Part shown: in pieces, positions 17,428 to 26,042 of the stretch
How positions within the stretch are numbered: position 1 is the first letter of the stretch
How the letters are laid out: every line of letters begins with the position of its first letter
NCBI GenBank assembly: GCA_002478145.1
Contig: DLMI01000180.1
Coordinates: 1 to 64,000 of the forward strand
Direction of reading: 5' to 3'
Length of the DNA: 64,000 nt
From: Acidobacteria bacterium UBA7540
Lineage (GTDB): Bacteria > Acidobacteriota > Terriglobia > UBA7540
The notes under the pieces: model-generated
Told to the model about the DNA's origin: nothing
What the model saw: the letters and a program-made list of their open reading frames with translations, nothing else
Database searches by the model: none
Made by a program: the position numbers and the translations under genes

Positions 17428-19218
17428 ATGCTGGCAAAAGAATTGCGCATCTTCGCTTCTTGTCTCGGCTTGTTAGGGCTGGTGGCATGTAGCGCCGGCA
17501 ATGTGGCGTTACGTGAAGCGCGAAAGGCGGAACTTCGCAAGGACTGGGATACCGCATTGGTCAATTACGAAAAAGCAGGCCGTGACCAACCTGAAAACGC
17601 CAAGATCATCATTCACGAAAGGCTGGTTCGGGTCCAAGCCGCAGCATTACACCTCAAGCAAGGACAGCGTTTCTTGAGGGAGGGACGCCCGGACGATGCG
17701 TCCGGCGAATTCCAGAAGGCCGTTAGCATTGATCCCACCAATGAGGCCGCAGCTCAGGAACTGGCCAAGGTGGCGGCGGCCCAGATTGCGGCCAAGCAGG
17801 CCCGCGAGACCGCGCTCAAGCAAGCCCTGAAGGCCAACGACGAAGCGGCGAATGCGCCGCCTATTAAGTTGAAAGCCTTCCCTGAGGAGCCCTTGGCCCA
17901 CTTCCGCGTCTCGGCCGACAGCCGCAAAGTCTTCGAGGCCCTGGCGAAACTTGCCAACCTGAATGTTGCCTTCACCTCTACCTTTCGGCCCGGCCCGCTT
18001 TCTGAGGATTTTTCCAACGTGAAGGTTGAGGAGGCGCTGAATATTGTCGCCTTGCAAACTCACACCTTTTGGAGAGCGATCACGTCCAACACAATTCTGG
18101 TGGTTCCGGATACGCCCACCGATCGCCGGGACTACGATGTGGATGAACTCAAAACGATTTACCTCTCCAACCCCTTGGCGGCAGCGGACCGCACCGCCAT
18201 CACCACAGCTTTGAAACAAGTTCTGGGACTGCAAAGAATTGTCGACAACCCGGATTCAAACGCTATCATAATCCGCGATACGCCGCAGAAAGTTGCGGCT
18301 GCTGAACAGCTTGTCCACGATCTTGACCGCAGCAAAGCTGAGATCGTGATGGATGTGGCGGTCGTGGAAGCCGACCACGACCGGGCTCGAGACCTGGGCC
18401 TGTATCCTGCCACGGTCACGTCCTCGGGCACGATAACACCTGGATTGCAGGGTGGACTGGTATTCGCTCCTCCTAGTTCATCGTCATCGACCACCACTTC
18501 GACTGGCATCAGCCTGAACACCCTTGGCATCAAAGACTACGCCCTCGTGGTGCCCAGTGCTGTTGCTAACGCGGTATTGAACGACACCGGTACTCATATT
18601 CTCCAGAACCCACAGGTCCGCTCCACGGATGGCCAGACCGCCAAGCTCAGCATTGGCCAGCGCGTTCCTTACGCCACGGGCAGTTTCCTGCCCTCGCTGG
18701 GCGGCACTACGTCGAGTGGGACTACCGGCCTGCTGGCCAGCACGCAGTTTCAATTCCAGGACGTGGGCGTAAAACTGGAACTCACGCCACACCTGCTCGC
18801 TAATGGCGAGGTGGCGATCCACGCCTCGATCGAGATTTCTTCCCTGGGCGCGAACGTCACCATCGCAGGGGTGAGCGAACCCACTTTCGGCGAGCGCAAG
18901 ATTGAGCATGACATTCGCCTGAAGGAAGGTGAAGTGAGTGTGCTCGGAGGCTTGATTCAAACCAGCATGATTAATACTGTGGCTGGCGTGCCGTTCCTCG
19001 GCGACGTTCCGTTTTTGCGCTACCTGTTTTCCACCGAGCATGTCGAACGACAGGAAACGGAGGTCCTGGTCATGTTGACTCCCCGCGTCGTCCGCCTGCC
19101 TGAACCCCCTTTGGGCGCACGAAGCAACGTGACCTTAGCCGGCGAACCCCAGCCAGCAGGATTTCAGCCGGTACCCGGACCTGAAGTCCCTGGACAACCG
19201 CCCGGCGAACCGCAATGA
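17428..19218 (+). CDS. Secretin lipoprotein (GspD/PilQ-like) with N-terminal TPR-like region
   Basis: A 596-residue outer-membrane channel subunit. A lipoprotein signal (G-L-L-G-L-V-A-C) is followed by a helical TPR-like region (about 30-125), an N0/STN-type domain (about 155-230), an N1-type domain (about 240-310), and the secretin core. The core carries N-P-Q-V-R-S-T-D-G-Q, F-Q-D-V-G-V-K-L-E-L-T-P and the signature V-P-F-L-G-D-V-P-F-L-R-Y-L-F. ATG 17428 was chosen over TTG 17413 because a GGGAGCAGG site and the lipobox fit it. First gene of the operon; its stop overlaps the next ATG. The lipobox suggests self-piloting to the outer membrane. Confidence 0.9.
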   Translation: MLAKELRIFASCLGLLGLVACSAGNVALREARKAELRKDWDTALVNYEKAGRDQPENAKIIIHERLVRVQAAALHLKQGQRFLREGRPDDASGEFQKAVSIDPTNEAAAQELAKVAAAQIAAKQARETALKQALKANDEAANAPPIKLKAFPEEPLAHFRVSADSRKVFEALAKLANLNVAFTSTFRPGPLSEDFSNVKVEEALNIVALQTHTFWRAITSNTILVVPDTPTDRRDYDVDELKTIYLSNPLAAADRTAITTALKQVLGLQRIVDNPDSNAIIIRDTPQKVAAAEQLVHDLDRSKAEIVMDVAVVEADHDRARDLGLYPATVTSSGTITPGLQGGLVFAPPSSSSSTTTSTGISLNTLGIKDYALVVPSAVANAVLNDTGTHILQNPQVRSTDGQTAKLSIGQRVPYATGSFLPSLGGTTSSGTTGLLASTQFQFQDVGVKLELTPHLLANGEVAIHASIEISSLGANVTIAGVSEPTFGERKIEHDIRLKEGEVSVLGGLIQTSMINTVAGVPFLGDVPFLRYLFSTEHVERQETEVLVMLTPRVVRLPEPPLGARSNVTLAGEPQPAGFQPVPGPEVPGQPPGEPQ

Positions 19219-19703
19219 GCATGCACGAGCACACAACTGACTACCATCACTTGGCAGACTCCGCTTTTACGTTTGTGGAGCTGATGGCGTCAATTACTAT
19301 CATCTTGCTCCTGACAACCGTTGCTCTTCCTTTGGCCCGCGTGCAGATCCAGCGGGCTAGAGAGGTTGAGCTGCGGAGAGATCTGCGGGAAATGCGGGAA
19401 GCCATCGACCACTACAAGGACTTTGCGGACCATGAGATGATACCCGTCAAGGCAGACACCTTTGGTTATCCTCCGGACCTTCAGACGCTCGTTGATGGTG
19501 TCACGCTGAAGGGAACTGCTACGGCGAAGTACAAGTTCCTTCGCAAGATGCCTGTCGACCCGATGACTGACGCGCCCGAATGGGGGATGCGCTCCATGCA
19601 GGATGACCCTGACTCGCGGAGCTGGGGCGGCGAGAACGTTTTTGACGTTTATTCCAAGAGCGATGGGACCGCCTTGGATGGGACGAAGTACAGTGATTGG
19701 TAA
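19215..19703 (+). CDS. Pseudopilin, GspG-like (first copy)
   Basis: A 162-residue type II/IV pseudopilin. A short N-terminal leader ends D-S-A-F-T-F-V-E-L-M, followed by a long hydrophobic helix (I-T-I-I-L-L-L-T-T-V-A-L-P). The residue before the usual cleavage point is Ala instead of the standard Gly; the +5 Glu is present. The C-terminal part has P-V-D-P-M-T and ends L-D-G-T-K-Y-S-D-W, shared with the next pseudopilin. It would form the periplasmic pseudopilus after processing by a prepilin peptidase, which is not encoded in this window. ATG overlaps the secretin stop. Confidence 0.87.
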   Translation: MSMHEHTTDYHHLADSAFTFVELMASITIILLLTTVALPLARVQIQRAREVELRRDLREMREAIDHYKDFADHEMIPVKADTFGYPPDLQTLVDGVTLKGTATAKYKFLRKMPVDPMTDAPEWGMRSMQDDPDSRSWGGENVFDVYSKSDGTALDGTKYSDW

Positions 19704-19980
19704 GAGTTCGAGATTCGAGACTCGAAACCGGAAACTCGTCTTCAGGGGATGGCCTTGGGGGCCCGGGCGGGCGTGTCGTCCAGCGAATTTCAAATCTCAA
19801 ATCTCAAATTTCGATTTCCAAAGGCAGCGGGAGAGCAAGTTAGGTTTGGAGCCATCGCCGGTTCACCCCCTGCGAATTCCGAATCTCAAATCTCAAATTT
19901 CAAATTCTGAGCTCCCAGCTTCCCGTTTCAAATTTCCAATTTCAAATTTCGAACTCCCAGTTTCCCGCTCCAACACGCGG
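19704..19980 (+). repeat. Low-complexity caaatctcaaa repeat track
   Basis: Repeated variants of aatttcaaatctcaaatctcaaatttc fill most of 19785-19960. The same words occur at 27209-27232 and 42125-42137. Most of the track is translated as the leader of the following pseudopilin. Confidence 0.75.
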
Positions 19981-20358
19981 GGCTTCACGCTTCTCGAGCT
20001 GATGGTGGTCCTGACGCTGCTCCTGATCCTCGCTACCATGTCCATGCCTCTTTTTCAATTGGCCATCGTGCATGCGCGGGAGGCGGTCATGAAGGATGAT
20101 TTGTACACGCTCCGGAAACTCATCGACGAATTTACTCTGGATAAGCAACGTCCACCCACATCCCTGGATGAGTTAGTGGATGCGGGTTACCTGCGGAGCG
20201 GGCTTCCTGTGGATCCTTTCACCGGGTCGAACCAAACCTGGCGCACGGATGTTGAGGATGTCCCGGTGAATCCCAGCCAAGCCGCGTCCGGAATAGTGGA
20301 TGTGCATAGCGGGTCGGATGAGATTGGGCTGGATGGGACGCCTTATAGCGGTTGGTGA
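19846..20358 (+). CDS. Pseudopilin, GspG-like (second copy), uncertain start
   Basis: The prepilin site is standard (N-T-R-G-F-T-L-L-E-L-M), followed by a hydrophobic helix. The mature part is a paralog of the previous protein: P-V-D-P-F-T and the end L-D-G-T-P-Y-S-G-W match. The start is unclear. No ATG exists between the previous gene and the prepilin site, so I use TTG 19846, preceded by GGGAGAG, giving a leader of about 46 residues. GTG 19693 would give about 97. Either leader is mostly translated repeat (S-Q-I-S-N, F-P-I-S-N-F-E-L-P). Tandem duplication with the previous gene is likely. Confidence 0.75.
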   Translation: MEPSPVHPLRIPNLKSQISNSELPASRFKFPISNFELPVSRSNTRGFTLLELMVVLTLLLILATMSMPLFQLAIVHAREAVMKDDLYTLRKLIDEFTLDKQRPPTSLDELVDAGYLRSGLPVDPFTGSNQTWRTDVEDVPVNPSQAASGIVDVHSGSDEIGLDGTPYSGW

Positions 20359-20369
20359 GGAGGGCAGTT

Positions 20370-20466
20370 GAGAGTCGAAGAGTCGAGGAGTTGAAGAGTT
20401 GGCGGTCAATAGTTTCGGCCAATGCGTCTTCAACTTTTCGACTCTTCGACTCCTTGACTCCTCGAC
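20370..20466 (+). repeat. Long imperfect inverted repeat between pseudopilin and gspF
   Basis: The left arm (about 20370-20400, words gagtcgaagagtcgagg and gttgaagagttg) is complementary to the right arm (about 20430-20466, caacttttcgactcttcgac and ccttgactcctcgac). It could form a hairpin of about 30 bp in the operon mRNA just before gspF. Related text occurs near 45450. Confidence 0.7.
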
Positions 20467-20471
20467 TTGCA

Positions 20472-21677
20472 ATGGCTGAATTCGTTTGCAAAATCGGGAC
20501 GGGCACGGGCAAGGTCTTGGTCCAGACGGAGCAGGCTGGTTCGGAAGCTGAACTACGTCATCGGCTGAGAAACGAAGGGTTCTACGTTTTCTCCGTTCGG
20601 TCCAAAGAGACCTTGAGCGCGCGGTGGGCTCCTGGAAGGGGAGGCCGCATCAAGCCGGACGAATTCCTCCTCTTTAATCAACAATTCCTGACCCTTTCGA
20701 AATCCGGACTGCCTTTGCAAAAATCCCTGGAATTGTTGGCCGGTCAAGCCCAGAGCGAAGCGCTCCGGGGGGCATTGAACAAAGTCCAGGAGAAAGTTCG
20801 GGCGGGGGCGCTGCTTTCCGAGGCATTCGAATCGGTGGGCCGGTTTCCCAAAATGTATTGCGCGACACTCAGTGCCGGGGAGCGGAGCGGCAGCCTGGAC
20901 CGGGTTCTCGCTCACTACCTCACGTATCAGAAGACTTCGCGCACCTTCCGCAAGAAGTTCCTGTCCGCCCTCATTTATCCTGCCTTCCTGATGACCTTCC
21001 TGGTGGTTTTGATTTCTTTTATTATCACTTTCGTCGTTCCGAAATTCGCCATGCTTTACGCTGAGCTCGAGGTGCAATTACCGGCCTTTACAGTCTTCAT
21101 GATCTCCCTGTCACAGGGGGTGAAGCATTTCGCGCCGGTCATTCTGGTGGGGATCGTGCTGGCCGTGATGGGGACGCGCGGGGTATTTCGTTCCCGGCGC
21201 GTGCGCCTCGCATGGGAACGCGCAAAGTTCACCATGCCCCTGGTGGGGAAACTCTTGCTGAAGTTCTCCGTGGCGGAATTCGCGCGGACACTCTCCACTC
21301 TGTTACAGGGTGGCATCCCCATTGTTTCCGCGCTGGAGACCGCGAAAGACTCGGTGACCAGCCCCCTGATGGCAGAGGCGATTGCGAAAGCTCGAAAGGA
21401 GGTGATCGCCGGTCGCGCGCTCAGCGCCAGCCTGCGCCCATGCGGTTTGTTCCCTCCCCTTGCTCTGGATATGATGGAAGTGGGCGAATCTACCGGTGCC
21501 ATGTCCAATATGCTGGAGGCCCTGGCGGAGTTCTTTGAGGAAGATGTAAGCGTTGATCTGGGCACGCTCGTGGCTTTAGTGGACCCGATTATGATCGCCG
21601 GCATGGCTATCGTGGTGGCGACGGTGCTGGTGGCATTCTACCTGCCCCTGTTCTCCATGGCAGCGCAGGTTCACTGA
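20472..21677 (+). CDS. GspF/PilC-type inner-membrane platform protein
   Basis: A 401-residue protein with two T2SSF domains of about 120 residues each, each followed by hydrophobic segments (F-L-M-T-F-L-V-V-L-I-S-F near residue 180; M-I-A-G-M-A-I-V-V-A-T near the C-terminus). Conserved words include L-L-F-N-Q-Q-F, S-G-L-P-L-Q-K-S-L-E, L-S-A-G-E-R-S-G-S-L and M-M-E-V-G-E-S-T-G. It anchors the ATPase to the membrane and drives pilus or pseudopilus assembly. ATG 20472 gives the normal length; the longer frame to 20352 runs through the hairpin repeat and is not credible. Confidence 0.92.
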   Translation: MAEFVCKIGTGTGKVLVQTEQAGSEAELRHRLRNEGFYVFSVRSKETLSARWAPGRGGRIKPDEFLLFNQQFLTLSKSGLPLQKSLELLAGQAQSEALRGALNKVQEKVRAGALLSEAFESVGRFPKMYCATLSAGERSGSLDRVLAHYLTYQKTSRTFRKKFLSALIYPAFLMTFLVVLISFIITFVVPKFAMLYAELEVQLPAFTVFMISLSQGVKHFAPVILVGIVLAVMGTRGVFRSRRVRLAWERAKFTMPLVGKLLLKFSVAEFARTLSTLLQGGIPIVSALETAKDSVTSPLMAEAIAKARKEVIAGRALSASLRPCGLFPPLALDMMEVGESTGAMSNMLEALAEFFEEDVSVDLGTLVALVDPIMIAGMAIVVATVLVAFYLPLFSMAAQVH

Positions 21678-21730
21678 AGGATTTTGGAGGTTGTTGAAAG
21701 CAACTTGTTGGGAGGTGGAAGTTGGGAGAA

Positions 21731-23329
21731 ATGACTCCGGAGTTAAGCGCCGAATTCGAGCAAGTGCGCCAACTGGCAGCCCGCTATCATTTTGATTTTG
21801 TGGATTTGCGGGATTGTCGTCCAGACGGGGAATTACTCCGCACGATCCCGCTGGACACGATGCTCCATTACCAGTTTCTCCCGCTTGAGGCGCACGATCA
21901 CCAGTTAGTTATCGTGGTGGCTGACCCCACCGATTTATCCCGGCTGGATGAGTTGGAAATGAAGCTCGACCGGCAATTGGTTGTTCGTGTGGCCCCGCCG
22001 AGCCAAGTGCGTGATTTCCTGAAAAAAACAGAGCCTTCCCAGAGGGTGCTGGACGAGGCCACCGAGGAGTTTAGGCTGGACGTCATCAGCGAGGAAGAGG
22101 CCGCCGGCGAAGGTCTTTCGCTCGAGCACTTGGTTGAGGAGCGAGACGTCAGCCCCATGATCCGGCTGGTGGATTCCATCATCTTTGCCGGGCTGGAGCG
22201 GCGCGCGAGTGATGTCCACATTGAAAGCCGTGACAACTCCGTGGTGGTGAAGTTCAGGGTTGACGGCGTCCTGCAGCAGGCGATGGCCCCCTTGGCGAGG
22301 GAATTCCAGTCCAACCTCATCACCCGCATCAAGGTGATGGCGGAATTGGATATCGCCGAACGCCGCGTCCCTCAGGACGGCCGCTTCCGAGTCCGCTACC
22401 GTGGGCGTCCGATTGATTTCCGCGTGTCCATTATGCCTTCGATCCATGGGGAGGACGCGGTGTTGCGCATCCTGGATAAGCAATCGCTGCACGAGAAGTT
22501 CCGCCAGTTGCGGCTGGAAGTCCTGGGGCTCGCGGACCGCGAAATCAAGCGGCTGCGAAAATTCATCCGCGAGCCTTACGGCATGGTGCTGGTGACCGGA
22601 CCGACAGGTAGCGGGAAGACCACGACGCTTTACGCCGCGCTTTCAGAAATCAAAAGCGACGAAGATAAGATCATCACCATCGAAGATCCGGTTGAGTATC
22701 AGCTCCGCGGCGTTACCCAGATTCCGGTAAACGAAAAGCGCGGACTGACTTTCGCTCGCGGTCTGAGGTCCATATTGCGCCATGATCCTGACAAGATCAT
22801 GGTGGGCGAGATTCGCGATAACGAGACGGCACAGATCGCTATCCAATCCGCCCTGACCGGCCACTTGGTTTTCACCACCGTGCACGCGAACAACGTGGTC
22901 GACGTGCTGGGCCGCTTCCTGAACATGGGCGTCGAACCTTATAACTTTGTATCCGCGCTCAACTGCATCCTGGCTCAGCGATTGGTGCGGACGCTGTGCG
23001 AAGAGTGCAAGCGTGGCACGGAAATGTCTCCAGAAATGTTCGAGGAGTCCGGCCAAGCCCCTGAGGCCTGGCGCGGCATCACCTTCTACGAGAGCGTTGG
23101 GTGCCAGGCGTGCAACCAGGCGGGGTTCCGTGGACGTACTGCCATTGGTGAATTGTTGGCCCTCTCGGACCGCGTGCGCGAACTTATTCTCGACAAGAAA
23201 CCGAGTTCGGAGATTCGCCGGGTGGCACGGGAAGAAGGCATGGTGACACTGCGTGAGTCGGCGCTGGAGAAAGTCCGGCTTGGGGTCACCACCTTCAAGG
23301 AGATCAACAAGGTCACCTTTGTGGAGTGA
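21731..23329 (+). CDS. GspE/PilB-type assembly ATPase
   Basis: A 532-residue hexameric ATPase. It has an N-terminal T2SSE_N domain (about 1-130) and a catalytic core with Walker A G-P-T-G-S-G-K-T-T-T-L near residue 290, an Asp box (I-T-I-E-D-P-V-E-Y-Q), Walker B (I-M-V-G-E-I-R-D-N-E-T) and a His box (T-G-H-L-V-F-T-T-V-H-A-N). The tetracysteine zinc motif is complete (C-E-E-C and C-Q-A-C), which favours assembly over retraction. ATG 21731 is used; TTG 21722 is an alternative. It powers the pseudopilus of this locus. Confidence 0.93.
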   Translation: MTPELSAEFEQVRQLAARYHFDFVDLRDCRPDGELLRTIPLDTMLHYQFLPLEAHDHQLVIVVADPTDLSRLDELEMKLDRQLVVRVAPPSQVRDFLKKTEPSQRVLDEATEEFRLDVISEEEAAGEGLSLEHLVEERDVSPMIRLVDSIIFAGLERRASDVHIESRDNSVVVKFRVDGVLQQAMAPLAREFQSNLITRIKVMAELDIAERRVPQDGRFRVRYRGRPIDFRVSIMPSIHGEDAVLRILDKQSLHEKFRQLRLEVLGLADREIKRLRKFIREPYGMVLVTGPTGSGKTTTLYAALSEIKSDEDKIITIEDPVEYQLRGVTQIPVNEKRGLTFARGLRSILRHDPDKIMVGEIRDNETAQIAIQSALTGHLVFTTVHANNVVDVLGRFLNMGVEPYNFVSALNCILAQRLVRTLCEECKRGTEMSPEMFEESGQAPEAWRGITFYESVGCQACNQAGFRGRTAIGELLALSDRVRELILDKKPSSEIRRVAREEGMVTLRESALEKVRLGVTTFKEINKVTFVE

Positions 23330-23357
23330 TCCGGGTGGGCCGGGGGTCAGAGAAGAG

Positions 23358-24323
23358 ATGAATTGGGGAACGTTAAGAGCCAGACTCTTGCCCAGGCGGG
23401 GGGAAAGAACCGGCGCCTTCCTTTTGCCCTCCGTGGTTCTCGATCTGCAGCCTGGTTTTGTCGCCGGCGCAAGATTGGATAGGTCATCGCGTCAGGTACG
23501 CCGGGTGGCCGTACGGCAGCTTGAGGCCGGAGCGTTGGAACCCCTTCCCAGCCGGCCCAACCTGGCCAAGCAGGAGGTGGTTCGGCGGGCTGTCCGTGAA
23601 GTCCTGGAAGCAGTCGGCAATGGCAGTGGCCGGCTGGGCATCCTCTTGCCGGACCCTTCCGTGCGCGTCGCTATCCTGCGCTTTGAGACGCTCCCTGACA
23701 ATCGTGACGAAGCGGAGGCGCTGGTGCGATGGAAGATGGGAGGCATTCTTCCCTTTCCACCGGAGGAAGCCAGAGTCAGCTACCAACGGCTCTCCAAGGG
23801 AGACCAATCCGTCGAGTTGCTGGCTATGGCATTGCGGAATTCCATAGTGGCGGAATACGAGGCGGCCTTCGAGACTCTGAGTTCCGGCCCGGCGCTGGTC
23901 CTGCCTGCCACGGCGGCCCTTCTTCCCTTGTTACCCGCCGGAAGCCAAGGAAGCCAGGTCCTTGTGCATGTCTGTTCGGGTTCGGTGACCACGGTGGTGA
24001 TGGTAGGAGACGGCATTAGCTTCTGGCGCAATCGCCTGCTTGAGGCCCGCACGGCAGAAGGAGACGGGGAAGTGGTCCGCGAAATCGCGCGCGTAGTGGC
24101 GACTTGTCGCGACCACCTTAAGAGTGAGATCGAGGACTTGTGGATTTACGTCCGACCGCCGGCAACACGCTCACTGGACAAGGAAATCGCGGAAGCCACA
24201 GGTCGGCATGTTCGGCTCCTGACCAACTCAGCTTCGCACGCGGCGACCCTTCCCCCCGCCGAGAAGAAGATCTTGGAAGGTTTCGGCATGACGTTTGCCG
24301 GACTGCTGGAGAACCAAAACTAG
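23358..24323 (+). CDS. PilM/GspL-cytoplasmic-like actin-fold protein
   Basis: A 321-residue protein weakly resembling PilM and the cytoplasmic half of GspL: L-D-L-Q-P-G-F-V-A-G-A, a central R-W-K-M-G-G-I-L-P-F-P, and V-H-V-C-S-G-S-V-T-T-V-V-M-V as a phosphate-loop-like strand. No membrane helix. It should dock the ATPase to the inner-membrane PilN/O-type proteins encoded next. The frame extends upstream to 23253 inside gspE; ATG 23358 follows AGAAGAG and is preferred. Divergent from textbook PilM, so the call rests on order and fold-like pattern. Confidence 0.7.
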   Translation: MNWGTLRARLLPRRGERTGAFLLPSVVLDLQPGFVAGARLDRSSRQVRRVAVRQLEAGALEPLPSRPNLAKQEVVRRAVREVLEAVGNGSGRLGILLPDPSVRVAILRFETLPDNRDEAEALVRWKMGGILPFPPEEARVSYQRLSKGDQSVELLAMALRNSIVAEYEAAFETLSSGPALVLPATAALLPLLPAGSQGSQVLVHVCSGSVTTVVMVGDGISFWRNRLLEARTAEGDGEVVREIARVVATCRDHLKSEIEDLWIYVRPPATRSLDKEIAEATGRHVRLLTNSASHAATLPPAEKKILEGFGMTFAGLLENQN

Positions 24324-24327
24324 GCCC

Positions 24328-24915
24328 ATGAAAGTCGTACTGAATCTGGCTATTCCGCCCAGCGCGCGCGAGCGCTACGCGCTCTATTGGGCTATCCCAG
24401 CTACGCTGCTGGGTGTTACAGGATTGGCCTTTCTCCTGTTGTTCACGGTTCGTTCATTCCGCGCATACAGGGCCGTGCAGAAGTCCGTCGCCGAGCAGCA
24501 GGGACGGGAGAACACTCTGCGCGCCCAGGAAATGGCGCTGCGCAAACAACTGGAGGAGCCGGAGTATCGCCGGCTTCTCGACGACGTGCAGTTCGTTAAC
24601 GCGCTGATTGAAAAGAAGCGGGTCTCACTGCCCGGCTTGGCCGCAGACATTACCGATCTCATGCCGGATGAGGTGCGCCTTACGGGGCTGGCCTTGGCGC
24701 CGGAGGGCCAGGAACTGGCCGTCCGGTTCGTGATTACAGGCAAGAGCGAAGAAGCCATCGAGCGTTTTCTGAGCGACCTCGAGGACTCGCCCCACTTTAA
24801 AGATGTAGCGATTGTCAATCAAGGGTTCGAACAGACAGGTGCCGCTTCCGAGCTGGAGAACATCGCCTGCACAGCGCATTACCTGCCAGGCGAGAGTGAA
24901 GCATCGGGGGAATAA
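24328..24915 (+). CDS. PilN-like inner-membrane protein
   Basis: A 195-residue protein with a short cytoplasmic N-terminus (M-K-V-V-L-N-L-A), one membrane helix (about 21-45), a coiled-coil stretch (about 50-95) and a periplasmic ferredoxin-like domain (V-R-L-T-G-L-A-L and F-L-S-D-L-E-D-S-P-H-F). This is the PilN/Fim layout. The N-terminal N-L-A resembles the PilN motif that binds PilM. It starts 4 bases after the previous stop. Confidence 0.8.
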   Translation: MKVVLNLAIPPSARERYALYWAIPATLLGVTGLAFLLLFTVRSFRAYRAVQKSVAEQQGRENTLRAQEMALRKQLEEPEYRRLLDDVQFVNALIEKKRVSLPGLAADITDLMPDEVRLTGLALAPEGQELAVRFVITGKSEEAIERFLSDLEDSPHFKDVAIVNQGFEQTGAASELENIACTAHYLPGESEASGE

Positions 24916-25467
24916 TTGCCAAGGAGTCATCGCCAGACCGTAACCCGCGTTTTCCAAATAGCCGGCGCTTCCTTGGTTCTGCTCGACGTGTTGCTTTATT
25001 TCGGAATGTTCCGATCCACCCAAGCGCTGGTTTCCTCGGAGCAACAACAGTTTGCCGCCCTGCGCCGGCGCATCTATGACGCGGAGGTTCGTATCGAGCG
25101 CCTGAAGAAGTTCCGCGAGGCATTGCCGGAGGCGGGCCAAAGGCTTGCCGCGTTGGAACGAGACTATGCTCCGCCCCGGCGCCAGGGATTCTCGCAGGCC
25201 GCCAAGCTCGTGCGACGTGTGACGGAGCAATCCGGGACGCAGCTTACCAGCGTCGCTTACAAGTTGGACAACAACGCTTCCGGACCGCTGCAGCGTCTGG
25301 GATTGGTGATCATTGTTGGGGGGCCCTTCCCGGCTCTGCTGAAGTTCGCACATGCTCTTGAGACAGCGAGCGATTTCATCGTGATTCGGAGTTTCAACAT
25401 TGCTGCTGCGGGTGATACCCACGATTTGGAGTTACGGCTGACTGCCGACCTATATTTGACGCGATGA
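24916..25467 (+). CDS. PilO/GspM-like inner-membrane protein
   Basis: A 183-residue protein with TTG start directly after the previous stop. One membrane helix (about 15-35), a coiled coil (about 40-80), and a C-terminal alpha-beta domain (L-G-L-V-I-I-V-G-G-P-F-P-A-L-L-K-F) match PilO. It should pair with the PilN-like protein in the periplasm. Confidence 0.78.
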   Translation: MPRSHRQTVTRVFQIAGASLVLLDVLLYFGMFRSTQALVSSEQQQFAALRRRIYDAEVRIERLKKFREALPEAGQRLAALERDYAPPRRQGFSQAAKLVRRVTEQSGTQLTSVAYKLDNNASGPLQRLGLVIIVGGPFPALLKFAHALETASDFIVIRSFNIAAAGDTHDLELRLTADLYLTR

Positions 25468-26042
25468 AGGCAACTGGACACTTTGAGAAATGGGGCGCGG
25501 TCGTTCTGGGCGTAGTGTCGTTCGCCCTGCTCGTAAACCTCGTGCTGCATATTAACCGGGGGCACGCCGGGGACACGCGTCCCCGGGCGACGACTCCCCC
25601 CCGCGCCAAGGCAACCACTCTCCCAGGCCCCAAGGCCCCCGCCGGCAAGCAGAGAGTATCGGATGAGCTGTCCCGCTACAACCCCGTCGTAAAGCTGGAC
25701 CTGCTGAAGGAACTCGAAGAGCGCCCGCTCCCAGAGTTGGACCGGAACCCCTTCGAGTTCGTGGCGGCTCCAGCCCATGCGGCGCCGGGTCAGACCGCGG
25801 CCGCAGGACCGGCGGCAGCGCAGCCTACTCCTCCCCCCCCGGTGACCTTGAAGCCCATGGGCTATTCCGAGGGGAAGGGGGGAGTCAAGGAAGCAATGAT
25901 TTCTGATGAAGACCAAGTTTTCGTAGTCCACGAGGGTGATTCCGTCGGGACTCGATACAAGGTCATCAAAATAACACCCACGGTGATTACCGTCGAAGAT
26001 GCCACCATTCACCAAACCGTTGATTTGCCCGTCCCGCCGTAA
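25464..26042 (+). CDS. Single-span membrane protein, possible PilP/GspC-like
   Basis: A 192-residue protein: a membrane helix (about 10-30), a Pro/Ala/Thr-rich linker (about 35-130) and a small beta domain near the C-terminus (A-M-I-S-D-E-D-Q-V-F-V-V-H-E-G-D and V-I-T-V-E-D-A-T). This PilP/GspC-like layout would link the inner-membrane complex to the secretin. The similarity is in architecture and position, not in clear sequence motifs. Its ATG overlaps the previous stop and its 3' end overlaps the next gene. Confidence 0.6.
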   Translation: MKATGHFEKWGAVVLGVVSFALLVNLVLHINRGHAGDTRPRATTPPRAKATTLPGPKAPAGKQRVSDELSRYNPVVKLDLLKELEERPLPELDRNPFEFVAAPAHAAPGQTAAAGPAAAQPTPPPPVTLKPMGYSEGKGGVKEAMISDEDQVFVVHEGDSVGTRYKVIKITPTVITVEDATIHQTVDLPVPP

